DNA from: Comamonas sp. KCTC 72670
GTDB taxonomy: Bacteria > Myxococcota > Myxococcia > Myxococcales > Myxococcaceae
DNA length: 64,000 nucleotides
Direction of reading: 5' to 3'
NCBI GenBank assembly: GCA_014656495.1
Contig: BNCN01000001.1
Coordinates: forward strand, 248,001 to 312,000
Position numbers and translations under genes: made by a program. Each line of letters begins with the position of its first letter. The first letter of the stretch is position 1. Under the pieces are notes generated by a model. The model saw only the letters and a list, made by a program, of their open reading frames with translations, did no database searches and was not told the origin of the DNA. Shown one piece after another: positions 25,046 through 32,589 of this stretch.

Positions 25046-26314
25046 CTACTTCGACACGGATTTCACGAAGTCGGCGCGCCGCTGCACCGAGTCCAGGTTG
25101 TCCAGGCTGAAGCTGCGCGCGTGACCGATGTCCTCGCGCAGGAACGCGGCGGTGTCCTCGGCCAGGGCCTGCACGGCCTTGCGCCGCTTGGGGGCGAGCG
25201 GCGCGAAGGTGCGGAACACCACGTCATCCGCCTTCGGGTCGAACTCCCACAGCCCCACCACCTTCTCGCCGTCCAGTACGGGGCGGACGAACATGTGGGC
25301 GGCGTCCCCCAGGGGCCCGCCCTTGGAGGCGCCCCATGAGGGCACCTGGATGCCGTGGTGCTCGGGGTCCGTCACCCGCGCGGGGCCGCCGTGCGATGAC
25401 ACATACAGGTCATGCGCCGGCAGCAGCGACACGGACGTGGCCGGGGGCACCTTCTCTCGCAAGGAGGGCAGGACGTCCTCGGGCACGTAGCTCGGCTCCG
25501 CGCAGTCCTCCACGGCGACGGGCACGAGCCCCGCGCGCGCCACCGCCGCCTTCGCGTCGCGCTGGGAGAAGGCCGCCCACGCCGCGAAGTCCTCCACCGT
25601 GGCCGGACCGAACTGGCGGAAGAAGATGGCCGCCAGCCGCGCGTTGCGCTCCTCCGTGGCCGCGGGCACCTTGGCGCCGGTGAAGGGGTTGCGGGCCGTC
25701 ACACGCCAGAGGTAGCGCTCCGTGTCCAGGCGTCCGCCCTCCATGCGGCGCTCCACCTTGCCCTCGAACTCCAGGTGGCGCAGCGCGGGCGGCAGCGGGG
25801 AGGAGATGCCTACCTTCTTGCCGGCCTCGCCCAGGCTGCGCACCACACCCGCGGGCATCGCCTTGCGCAGCGCGTCCGTGGTCAGCGGCCCCTTGCGCAG
25901 CGTGGCCAGCGCGGCCTCGGCCACGTCCGCCAGCTCCTTCTGCGTCAGGCCTGCCTTCTCGTGTTCACGCTCCGCCCGCTTTCGGTACGCCTCCTCCGCC
26001 ACGCGCAAGACGAGGGGCGCGTCGGCGCGAGGCACCATGTAGATGCAGCCGCGCACCGCGGGAATCACCTGGAGCTGGCTCGCTTCGACCGCGGCGTCCA
26101 AGTGCTCCCGGCGCATCCCCGGCACCCGGGCGCGCACCGCCAGGTACACATCCGCGCCGCCCAGCGTCCGCACCCAGCCGGTGGCGGCGACCACCTCCGC
26201 CAGGGTGCCCTTCAGTGGCTCGGCCAACCCCTGCGCGCGCAGCCAGTGCGCGCGGGCGCGGTCCAGGGTGATGCGCGGCGTGGAATCAACGGATGCGGCT
26301 GCCTTGCGTGCCAT
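25046..26314 (-). CDS. Winged-helix protein of the AlkZ/YcaQ-like (HTH_42) family
   Basis: This 422-residue protein starts at ATG 26314 with GGGAGG nine bases upstream. The N-terminal third has LDRARAHWLRAQGL and two predicted winged-helix motifs (LTTDALRKAMP, ATVEDFAAWAAFSQRDAK). The C-terminal part has LLPAHDLYVSSHGG and VFVRPVLDGEKVVGLWEF, typical of the HTH_42 family. Relatives such as AlkZ and YcaQ are DNA glycosylases that unhook crosslinks or remove alkylated bases. The characteristic catalytic QxQ motif of those enzymes is not obvious here, so a glycosylase role is uncertain. It is convergent with the VOC gene. Confidence 0.82.
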   Translation of the reverse strand: MARKAAASVDSTPRITLDRARAHWLRAQGLAEPLKGTLAEVVAATGWVRTLGGADVYLAVRARVPGMRREHLDAAVEASQLQVIPAVRGCIYMVPRADAPLVLRVAEEAYRKRAEREHEKAGLTQKELADVAEAALATLRKGPLTTDALRKAMPAGVVRSLGEAGKKVGISSPLPPALRHLEFEGKVERRMEGGRLDTERYLWRVTARNPFTGAKVPAATEERNARLAAIFFRQFGPATVEDFAAWAAFSQRDAKAAVARAGLVPVAVEDCAEPSYVPEDVLPSLREKVPPATSVSLLPAHDLYVSSHGGPARVTDPEHHGIQVPSWGASKGGPLGDAAHMFVRPVLDGEKVVGLWEFDPKADDVVFRTFAPLAPKRRKAVQALAEDTAAFLREDIGHARSFSLDNLDSVQRRADFVKSVSK

Positions 26315-26609
26315 GTTGAGCCTCCCACGGCCCGTCTACTTCGGGCGGACGCGTCACCTCCAGTGGCGCGGGGTGTGAAAGCCGCTGGGCACCTCGAGGG
26401 TGGAGGCAGGGACGTCAACCCCTTTTGAATGGCCACGGGCACTGGCCGCTCCAGCGGTCGGCTCCGGATTGCCGCACGTGTCGGATTCCTTCGGTTGCAT
26501 TGCGGCACTGGCCGCCCCATGCAGAAACCACGGGCTCGCTTCCCCCCATACTGGCGACACACTCGAAGTGATATACACATGGAGCCAAGGCGCGTTTAGC
26601 CACGGAGTC

Positions 26610-27029
26610 ATGCGAAAAAAGAACGACGCATTGCCCCTGTGGGTCCTCGTCGCCACCGCATCGCTGGGGTGCGCTAGCAGCGCCACCAGCACGGCGAGCC
26701 GCCGCGACACCTACGCACTGGCAAGCTGCACGGACACCGTCTCTTGCTGCATTCAGCGCAACCCGGGCATGCCCGAAATGTGCGGCCTCACGGCAAGCGA
26801 GGCAGCCGCGCACACGGCGACCCTGAATGCCGCCATGCGGCGAGCGCAAGACACGTCGAAAGGCGATGAGGACGACGGCGCCGACGATGGCTGGAGGGAG
26901 CACTGCACAGAGCAGTACGTCCGGTGCCGCGACCAGAAAAAGCCCCGATGGATTGGGGACTGCTACGCATGCTTTCGCTACTGCGAGGGACAGCGCGAGT
27001 GGCCCTTCCGTGACTGCCACCCCCGCTAG
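26610..27029 (+). CDS. Cysteine-rich lipoprotein, myxobacterial type
   Basis: The ATG at 26610 gives 139 residues with a lipoprotein signal ending LGC. The mature part has ten further Cys arranged as CTDTVSCC, a Cys in EMCG, and a C-terminal module GDCYACFRYCEGQREW ending DC. From memory, similar DTVSCCI and GxCYxCLRYCEGQ modules occur at the ends of several myxobacterial secreted or toxin-like proteins. An acidic linker (SKGDEDDGADD) separates the two Cys modules. A DUSAM protein gene follows nine bases downstream. Function is unknown; an envelope location with disulfides is expected. Confidence 0.7.
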   Translation: MRKKNDALPLWVLVATASLGCASSATSTASRRDTYALASCTDTVSCCIQRNPGMPEMCGLTASEAAAHTATLNAAMRRAQDTSKGDEDDGADDGWREHCTEQYVRCRDQKKPRWIGDCYACFRYCEGQREWPFRDCHPR

Positions 27030-27038
27030 GAGCCCCCG

Positions 27039-27416
27039 ATGCCCACTCAACGCGACTGGGATGCGGTCAAAGACTTGAGTCGCCGCATCACCGACCCCGT
27101 TCAACCCTTCCTCACGCCCGAAACGCGCGCCCTCATTGAGTCCACGGCGGACGACGTAGGGATTCCTCAAGGCGAGACGGCACAGGCACTCCAGGACGAC
27201 GAAAGCGCCGCCACTCTCGTGCGGGAGATCGCGTCCCGCATCACCCAGGGCTCGCGCCGACTATCCCGCACGTTGGTCGAAGTCGACCGCCGTCGCGATG
27301 TTGGAGACGTCGATGGTGCCCGCCAACTTCTCCATGACGCCCTGGCTGTCGAAGCCGTGCCCCACTACGTGAACATCCTGAACACCTATCTTCGAGCCGT
27401 GGACGACGACTCCTGA
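27039..27416 (+). CDS. DUSAM domain protein
   Basis: This 125-residue protein matches the DUSAM family (domain of unknown function found in Myxococcus and relatives). It opens with DWDAVKDLSRRI, followed by LTPETRALIESTADDVG and a SRITQGSRRLSRTL helix, and ends RRDVGDVDGARQLLHDALAVEAVPHY. All parts look helical, and no signal peptide or membrane segment is present, so it is cytoplasmic. The family is expanded in Myxococcaceae with no established function. The nine-base gap after the cysteine-rich lipoprotein gene suggests one transcript and possibly linked roles. Confidence 0.88.
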   Translation: MPTQRDWDAVKDLSRRITDPVQPFLTPETRALIESTADDVGIPQGETAQALQDDESAATLVREIASRITQGSRRLSRTLVEVDRRRDVGDVDGARQLLHDALAVEAVPHYVNILNTYLRAVDDDS

Positions 27417-27532
27417 AAGACAACAGGGGCGCAACTGACTCCCCGCGCAGGCACCGCCACCCGATTCACACGTCACAGGCTCCACCTGCGGGGCCATTCC
27501 GGCGGGGTGCGGCCTTGGACTACGGAGGCGCC

Positions 27533-28141
27533 ATGCCCTACCTCGTCCTCGTCCGTCACGGACAGTCTCTCTGGAATCAAGAAAACCGGTTCACCGGCAG
27601 CGTCGATGTGCCCCTCACCGCGCAGGGCGCCGAGGAAGCGAGGCGCGCGGCGGCAGGGCTCCGAAAAATCCAGTTCCAGGTCGCGTACACCTCCACCCTC
27701 GTCCGGGCGTACGACACGCTGGGCATCCTCCTGCAGGCGCTCCAACAACCCGTTCCCGTCATCCGGGACGCCGCGCTCAACGAGCGGAGCTACGGCGACC
27801 TCCAGGGGCTCGACAAGGCGGACGCCGCCCGGCGCTGGGGTGACGCGCAAGTCCACGTGTGGCGCCGCTCCTATGCCGTGCCACCGCCCCACGGCGAGTC
27901 CCTGGAGATGACCGCGAAGCGGGTCCTGTCCTTCTATGACCGCGCCATCCTGGGTGACCTGCGCCAGGGGAAGAACGTGCTCGTCGTCGCCCACGGAAAC
28001 TCCAACCGGGCCCTGGTGATGAAGCTGGACGGACTCACCGGGGAGCAGGTGGTGGGGCTGGAGCTGCCCACTGGACTTCCCCTCATCTACGAGCTGTCAC
28101 AGGAGGGCGAGGTCCGCGCCAAGCACGTCGGCGCTCTCTGA
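27533..28141 (+). CDS. gpmA: 2,3-bisphosphoglycerate-dependent phosphoglycerate mutase
   Basis: The ATG at 27533 (GGAGG just upstream) gives 202 residues. The phosphohistidine motif VRHGQSLWN has His9. It is followed by NRFTGSVDVPLTAQG, ERSYGDLQGLDKA, the substrate-binding region RRSYAVPPPHGESL and the second catalytic His in VVAHGNSNRAL. These match dPGM enzymes, which convert 3-phosphoglycerate to 2-phosphoglycerate in glycolysis and gluconeogenesis. The length is slightly shorter than the 230-250 residues of typical GpmA, as in many bacteria. It is cytoplasmic and probably monocistronic. Confidence 0.92.
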   Translation: MPYLVLVRHGQSLWNQENRFTGSVDVPLTAQGAEEARRAAAGLRKIQFQVAYTSTLVRAYDTLGILLQALQQPVPVIRDAALNERSYGDLQGLDKADAARRWGDAQVHVWRRSYAVPPPHGESLEMTAKRVLSFYDRAILGDLRQGKNVLVVAHGNSNRALVMKLDGLTGEQVVGLELPTGLPLIYELSQEGEVRAKHVGAL

Positions 28142-28335
28142 AATCGAGACGAAAATAGGGGCTCCCCCTGCCCCCCGGAGTCATGCGATACGCACCGCCG
28201 CGCGTGGACGGCGGAGGCCGTTCCAGGGGGATTTCCGTGCTTCACCAAGGCAGACCGCACGCCTCGCCGCACCCGGTTGAATGCCGCCGGCCCTGGCGCG
28301 TCAGATGTTTCGAGCAACACGAAAGGACGCTCCCA

Positions 28336-28989
28336 ATGAAGGCCCTGATCACCTCCCTGGCTCTCCTCTTCGCCCTTCCCGCCCTCGACGCCCACGCCCA
28401 GGCGGACATGCGCCGCCCGCCCGGCCCTCCGCCGGGGCAGCCGCAGCCGCACCGCCCGAACCCCCACGCCGGCAATCAGGTGGTCGTGGACCGCGACGAG
28501 CTGCGGCAGCGCCTGGCCCGCCTGGAGAAGCAGCTCCAGGAGGCCGAGCAGCGGATGAACCGGGAGGAGCGCAACAAGTTCCGCAAGACCCGGGAGCTGC
28601 TGAACTCGGTGCAGCAGTTGGTGAACGAGGCCCCGCCGCTCGCCGTCGTCCTGCCGCCGCCGCCGCCGCCCGCCCCGATGCCGCCCCCGCCGCCGCAGGT
28701 GCGGCCCATCTCGGAGGGTGAGCTGCGCCGCATCAACGAGTCCATCTCCCGGCACAGCTTCAACGAGGACAAGATGCGCGTGCTCAACTCGGCGACCCAG
28801 AACAACTACTTCCTGGTCTCCCAGGTGGGCCAGCTCCTCGGCCACTTCCAGTTCAGCCAGGACAAGCTCGCCGTGGTCCGGCTGCTGAAGCCCGCCATCC
28901 TGGACATGCAGAACAGCCACCAGCTCTACAGCCACTTCAACTTCTCCAGCGACAAGAAGAAGCTGGAAGAGATTCTCTCGCAGCGCTGA
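28336..28989 (+). CDS. Secreted DUF4476 domain protein
   Basis: The ATG at 28336 (AAAGGA upstream) gives 217 residues with a signal peptide ending about residue 20 (DAHAQA). A Pro-rich region (PPGPPPGQPQPHRP) leads into a coiled-coil-like segment (DELRQRLARLEKQLQEAEQ), then a second Pro-rich hinge (PPPPPPAPMPPPPP). The C-terminal 90 residues match DUF4476: ISRHSFNEDKMRVL, LGHFQFSQDK and LYSHFNFSSDKKKLEE. Family members are exported proteins of unknown function. A strong terminator follows the stop codon. I assign a periplasmic or surface location but no activity. Confidence 0.82.
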   Translation: MKALITSLALLFALPALDAHAQADMRRPPGPPPGQPQPHRPNPHAGNQVVVDRDELRQRLARLEKQLQEAEQRMNREERNKFRKTRELLNSVQQLVNEAPPLAVVLPPPPPPAPMPPPPPQVRPISEGELRRINESISRHSFNEDKMRVLNSATQNNYFLVSQVGQLLGHFQFSQDKLAVVRLLKPAILDMQNSHQLYSHFNFSSDKKKLEEILSQR

Positions 28990-29015
28990 GCCGCGCGGCG
29001 AAGGCTGACATCACC

Positions 29016-29056
29016 CGGGCGCCGTGGAGTCTGCTCCGCGGCGCCCGTCGTGTTTT
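29016..29056 (+). terminator. Strong rho-independent-type terminator
   Basis: A 14-bp stem (29016-29029 with 29034-29047, one T-G wobble) closes a 4-base loop and is followed by GTCGTGTTTT in the plus direction. It lies in the 66-base gap between the convergent DUF4476 and hemerythrin genes. It is the clearest intrinsic terminator in the window, and the stem could also stop the opposite transcript. Confidence 0.8.
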
Positions 29057-29631
29057 CAGAACGAGCACACCGGCCCGCGGAAGGCGCGCCCGGGGCGAAC
29101 GGGCAGGAAGGCGCGCTCCAGCGCCTCCGACGCCTCGGCCAGCGAGCCATGCGACGCCTCGATACGGGCGAAGCGCGTCCGCATCCGGTCCAGGATGCCC
29201 GCGGGCAACAGCCGCCGCGCCAGGGGAAACACCTGCGCCTCCTCCACCGCCGTGTGCCCTCGGTAGAGCCGCAGCCAGTCCTCCGCCGCGCCGAGCATCC
29301 GCGCGGGGTCCGTCTCACCACCCCGGAGCATGGACTCCGCCGCGCAGAGCAGCGCCACGGCGTGCTCACTGCCCGTGCCGTGCTCACCGGAGACCTGCGC
29401 GAGCAGCCCCGGCGCCAGGGGCAGCCGGTGGGCGACCATGGTCTGGAAGAGCACCATCTCCTTCGCGTGGTGACTTCCGTCCACGAAGGTGAGGAAGAAG
29501 TTCGCGGCGCGCACGAAGAGCGACGCCGAGACGAACTCCCCATCCTGGCCCTTCGCCACCGCCCGCTCCAGGAGCTGCAACACCCGCTGGATGTGGCGAT
29601 GCTCCTGGTTCAATACATCCAATGCGTCCAT
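29056..29631 (-). CDS. Hemerythrin-domain protein
   Basis: This 191-residue helical protein has the hemerythrin HHE cation-binding pattern: His11 and His13 (LNQEHRHIQRVL), His54-His55 and Glu58 in DGSHHAKEMVLF, and a later RGHTAVEEAQVFPL pair of His/Glu. Such domains bind a di-iron centre and sense or scavenge oxygen or nitric oxide. It is cytoplasmic. It starts 12 bases after the stop of hemN, in one operon, which links oxygen or NO sensing with anaerobic haem synthesis. The call for fold and metal site is secure; the ligand is not known. Confidence 0.88.
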   Translation of the reverse strand: MDALDVLNQEHRHIQRVLQLLERAVAKGQDGEFVSASLFVRAANFFLTFVDGSHHAKEMVLFQTMVAHRLPLAPGLLAQVSGEHGTGSEHAVALLCAAESMLRGGETDPARMLGAAEDWLRLYRGHTAVEEAQVFPLARRLLPAGILDRMRTRFARIEASHGSLAEASEALERAFLPVRPGRAFRGPVCSF

Positions 29632-29643
29632 GCCCTGTCCCCT

Positions 29644-31017
29644 TCACACCGTGCGGGAGAAGCGGGGCCGCTCCGCCCCCGCGAGATACGTGTCGAAGAC
29701 CATCGCCACGTTGCGAACGAAGAGCCGGCCCAGCGGCGTCAGCTCGAGCTGCGTGCCGGTGCGCGTCACCAGGCCGTCGTCCTCGAACGCGCGCAGCCGC
29801 TCCAGCTCCGGGGCGAAGTCGCTGGCGGCGTCCGGCCCCAGGTCCACCCAGAAGTTGCACATGAGCCGGGTGATGACGGCGCGCCGACGCTGGTCATCCG
29901 CCGTCAGCGCCAGCCCGCGCTCCGTGGCGAGGCGGCCCTGCGACACGCGCTCGTAGTAGCGCGGCAGGGCCCGGACGTTCTGTGCATAGGCGCCGCCCAC
30001 GTCGCTGATGCCGGTGCTGCCAATGGCCACCACGTCCGATGCGGCCTGGACGGTGTAGCCCTGGAAGTTGCGTCCGAGCCGGCGCTCGGCCTGGGCGCGT
30101 GACAGCTCGTCATCCGGCACCGCGAAGTGGTCCATGCCGATGGGCTGGTAGCCCGCGGAGACGAAGGCCGCGTAGGCGGCGCGGAACAACTCCAGCTTGG
30201 TGCGCCCATCGGGAATCGCGTCCGCGGGCATGCGCCGCTGATGCTTCAGCACCTCGGGCATGAACGCGAAGGAATACACGGCCAGCCGGTCCGGCCGCAT
30301 CGACAGCACCGTCTCCAGCGTGCGTGCCCACCCCTCCGCGTCCTGGTGAGGCAGACCGTAGATGAGGTCGAAGTTCACGCCCTGGAAGCCCAGCAGGCGC
30401 GCGTGCTCCAGCAGCGCCCGCGTCTCCTCCGGTGATTGAAGCCGGTTCGTGGCTTGTTGGACGCGGGCGTCGAAGTCCTGGAGCCCCATGGACACGCGGT
30501 TGAAGCCCAGGCTCCGCAACAGCGTGAGCTGGCCGGCGGTCGTCACCGCCGGGTGGACTTCGATGGCCACCTCCGCGTCCCGGGCGATACGGAAGCGGCG
30601 CGTGATGGCCCGCCAGAGCCGCTCCAACTGCGTCTCGTTCAGGTACGTGGGTGTCCCGCCGCCCCAGTGAATCTGGGACAAGGTGCGCCGCGCGCCGAGC
30701 CGCTCCGCCACCAAGTCCAGCTCCATCTCCAGATGGTCGATGTACCGGTCCGCCGCGCACCGGTCCTTGCTGACCACGACGTTGCAGCCGCAGTACCAGC
30801 AGAGGCTGCGGCAGAACGGCAGGTGGACGTAGAGCGACAAAGGCTCGGTGCGCTCGCGGGCCCCCGCTTGCTCGAGCCGCGCCAGCAGATGCTCGGGACC
30901 GAAGTCCTTCCGCCACTCGGGCGCCGTGGGGTAGCTGGTGTAGCGAGGCCCGGAGACGTTGTACCGGCTGAGCAGGGCTTCGGGCGGTGTCGGGACTTCG
31001 TGGCGGAGAGGCTCCAT
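29644..31017 (-). CDS. hemN: Oxygen-independent coproporphyrinogen III oxidase
   Basis: The protein is 457 residues, the full length of HemN. The radical-SAM cluster motif CxxxCxxCxC is at Cys69, Cys73, Cys76 and Cys78 (PFCRSLCWYCGC). Further HemN marks are SRYNVSGPRYTSYP at the start, GGGTPTYL, EVHPAVTT, VSMGLQDFD and IGMDHFAVPDDEL. The enzyme converts coproporphyrinogen III to protoporphyrinogen IX without oxygen, using S-adenosylmethionine. This would supply haem for the cytochromes encoded nearby when oxygen is low. It is the first gene of an operon with a hemerythrin gene. No FNR-type box is evident upstream. Confidence 0.95.
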   Translation of the reverse strand: MEPLRHEVPTPPEALLSRYNVSGPRYTSYPTAPEWRKDFGPEHLLARLEQAGARERTEPLSLYVHLPFCRSLCWYCGCNVVVSKDRCAADRYIDHLEMELDLVAERLGARRTLSQIHWGGGTPTYLNETQLERLWRAITRRFRIARDAEVAIEVHPAVTTAGQLTLLRSLGFNRVSMGLQDFDARVQQATNRLQSPEETRALLEHARLLGFQGVNFDLIYGLPHQDAEGWARTLETVLSMRPDRLAVYSFAFMPEVLKHQRRMPADAIPDGRTKLELFRAAYAAFVSAGYQPIGMDHFAVPDDELSRAQAERRLGRNFQGYTVQAASDVVAIGSTGISDVGGAYAQNVRALPRYYERVSQGRLATERGLALTADDQRRRAVITRLMCNFWVDLGPDAASDFAPELERLRAFEDDGLVTRTGTQLELTPLGRLFVRNVAMVFDTYLAGAERPRFSRTV

Positions 31018-31228
31018 CTCACCGCGTCACCATTCCAAGCTCCGTGCCAGGATCATCCAGGAGGGAACCGGAGGCAGGGGCGCGCAAGAATTGCGGCCCC
31101 TTGCCGTGCGGGTGCAGGCCGTGCGTCGAAGCCACTTCAACCCGCGCCATTCCGGGGAGTGGAAGCGAGGAAGGACAGCCCGCTGCGTCCGCGGACGCGG
31201 TGGAGCAGGCGGCCAGCCGTGCCTCCCA

Positions 31229-31255
31229 GAAGCGCTCAATCCAGGTGAGCGCTTC
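31229..31255 (-). terminator. Hairpin downstream of kinase gene
   Basis: GAAGCGCTCA and TGAGCGCTTC are perfect 10-bp inverted arms with a 7-base loop, 20 bases beyond the kinase stop codon in its direction of transcription. There is no T-run after it. A terminator is likely, although an operator for the downstream hemN gene cannot be excluded. Confidence 0.55.
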
Positions 31256-31275
31256 GGAGGTGTCAGTTGCTTGAA

Positions 31276-32430
31276 CTAGTTCGTGCTGAGCTCGTCCTGG
31301 GACGACTGGAGGCCACGAGGGCGCCGCATCCCCAGGCCGATAATCACCTCACGGGAGCGCCTCGCCATCTCGTGCAACTCAGCCACCGCGTCCTTCCGGC
31401 CGTAGGCATCTCCCTCTCCGAGCCAGCGGCGCAACTCCACCGCCAGTTCCCTCGCGGTCTGGTAGCGGGCCTCCGGGCGAGGCTGGAGGAGCTTGCGCAG
31501 CACCAGTCCCAGTCCCTGCGGCAGGGCCGCCGTCAACGCCTCCAGGTCCGCTTGTGAATAGGTCGCCGCGCGCCAGATGGCATCCTCCACGCCGACAGGA
31601 CTTCCAACGAGCCGCGCCCGTTTGACGGCACGTCGAACCCGCGCGCGCTGCCTGACGGAAAGCGAGCCCTTCACCTCTTCGGTCAAGGCGTCCGGGGCAT
31701 CGAGGATGTTCCTCCCCGTCGCCAGCTCGAGCAGGACATTGCCGAGCGCGTAGAGGTCCGAGCGCGCATCCACGCGCCCGGTCAGGAGCATTTCCGGAGA
31801 GGAGTAGTACGCATCCCCGTGGGGCTGGCGCACCGTGGAGGAAACGCGGCCGGGCAGGTCCGACAGGGCGAGTCCAAAGTCGGAGATCTGCACGTCGCCA
31901 CCCCAATCGACGAAGAGGTGCTCCACGTCGAGCGCCCGGTGGACGATGTTGAGGGAGCGCCCCTGCGCGTCCTTCGCCTCATGGGCATGCGCCAGGGCCT
32001 CGGCGGCGCGCGCCCCCACATGAAGCGTGAAGAGGGGCGAGAACCGGCTGCCGCACTCCCCGGAGAGCGTCAACAGGGTGTTGATGCTGTGCCCCGACGG
32101 ATGCTCGGTGATGACGTACCAACAGCCCTCCGCCTTGTGCAGCCCATGGACACGGAGGATGCCCGGATGGTCGAGATATGTCGCGAGGCGCACCTGCTCT
32201 TCAAGCTTCACCCGCGCCCGCTTGATGCGAGGCAACTCCATCAACTTCGGAACGCCGACCGCCTTGAGCAGCACCTTGCCCCGGATGCCGCCCTCGGCGG
32301 TGCGGCGCCGGGCCAGCAGGAGGCTCAATCCGTGGTGGACCACGCCCAGGTCTTCGCGGAACTCGTACTGGAAGCCGTCCCTCGTGAAGAGAATGGCCCC
32401 GCGTGGAAGTCTGAACTCATTTGCCGACAT
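31276..32430 (-). CDS. Ser/Thr kinase-like protein with altered catalytic loop
   Basis: The ATG at 32430 (AGGAGG upstream) gives 384 residues. The kinase fold is clear: ATP-site Lys56 (KVLLKAVG), SDFG at Asp184, then AYYSSPEMLL and SDLYALGNVLLEL. In the catalytic loop the HRD Asp is Ala (His164-Arg165-Ala166) and the usual Asn is His171 (HRALDVEHLFV). Phosphotransfer is therefore doubtful although ATP-binding residues remain. It has no membrane helix and should be cytoplasmic. It lies downstream of a canonical membrane kinase in the same direction, with 159 bases between them, and may be its partner or regulator. Confidence 0.8.
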   Translation of the reverse strand: MSANEFRLPRGAILFTRDGFQYEFREDLGVVHHGLSLLLARRRTAEGGIRGKVLLKAVGVPKLMELPRIKRARVKLEEQVRLATYLDHPGILRVHGLHKAEGCWYVITEHPSGHSINTLLTLSGECGSRFSPLFTLHVGARAAEALAHAHEAKDAQGRSLNIVHRALDVEHLFVDWGGDVQISDFGLALSDLPGRVSSTVRQPHGDAYYSSPEMLLTGRVDARSDLYALGNVLLELATGRNILDAPDALTEEVKGSLSVRQRARVRRAVKRARLVGSPVGVEDAIWRAATYSQADLEALTAALPQGLGLVLRKLLQPRPEARYQTARELAVELRRWLGEGDAYGRKDAVAELHEMARRSREVIIGLGMRRPRGLQSSQDELSTN

Positions 32431-32589
32431 GCGCTTTCCTCCTCTTCGCGCAGGCCGCCCAGGCCGACGCGTCATGGAAGACATTACCCAGGGGATGGGC
32501 TGTCATGGAACGACCCTGGGAGGTCATGTCGAGCTTGTAGAGGATGAGAGCGAAATCAAACACCTACCCACTACGTCCCACGGGCTCGC

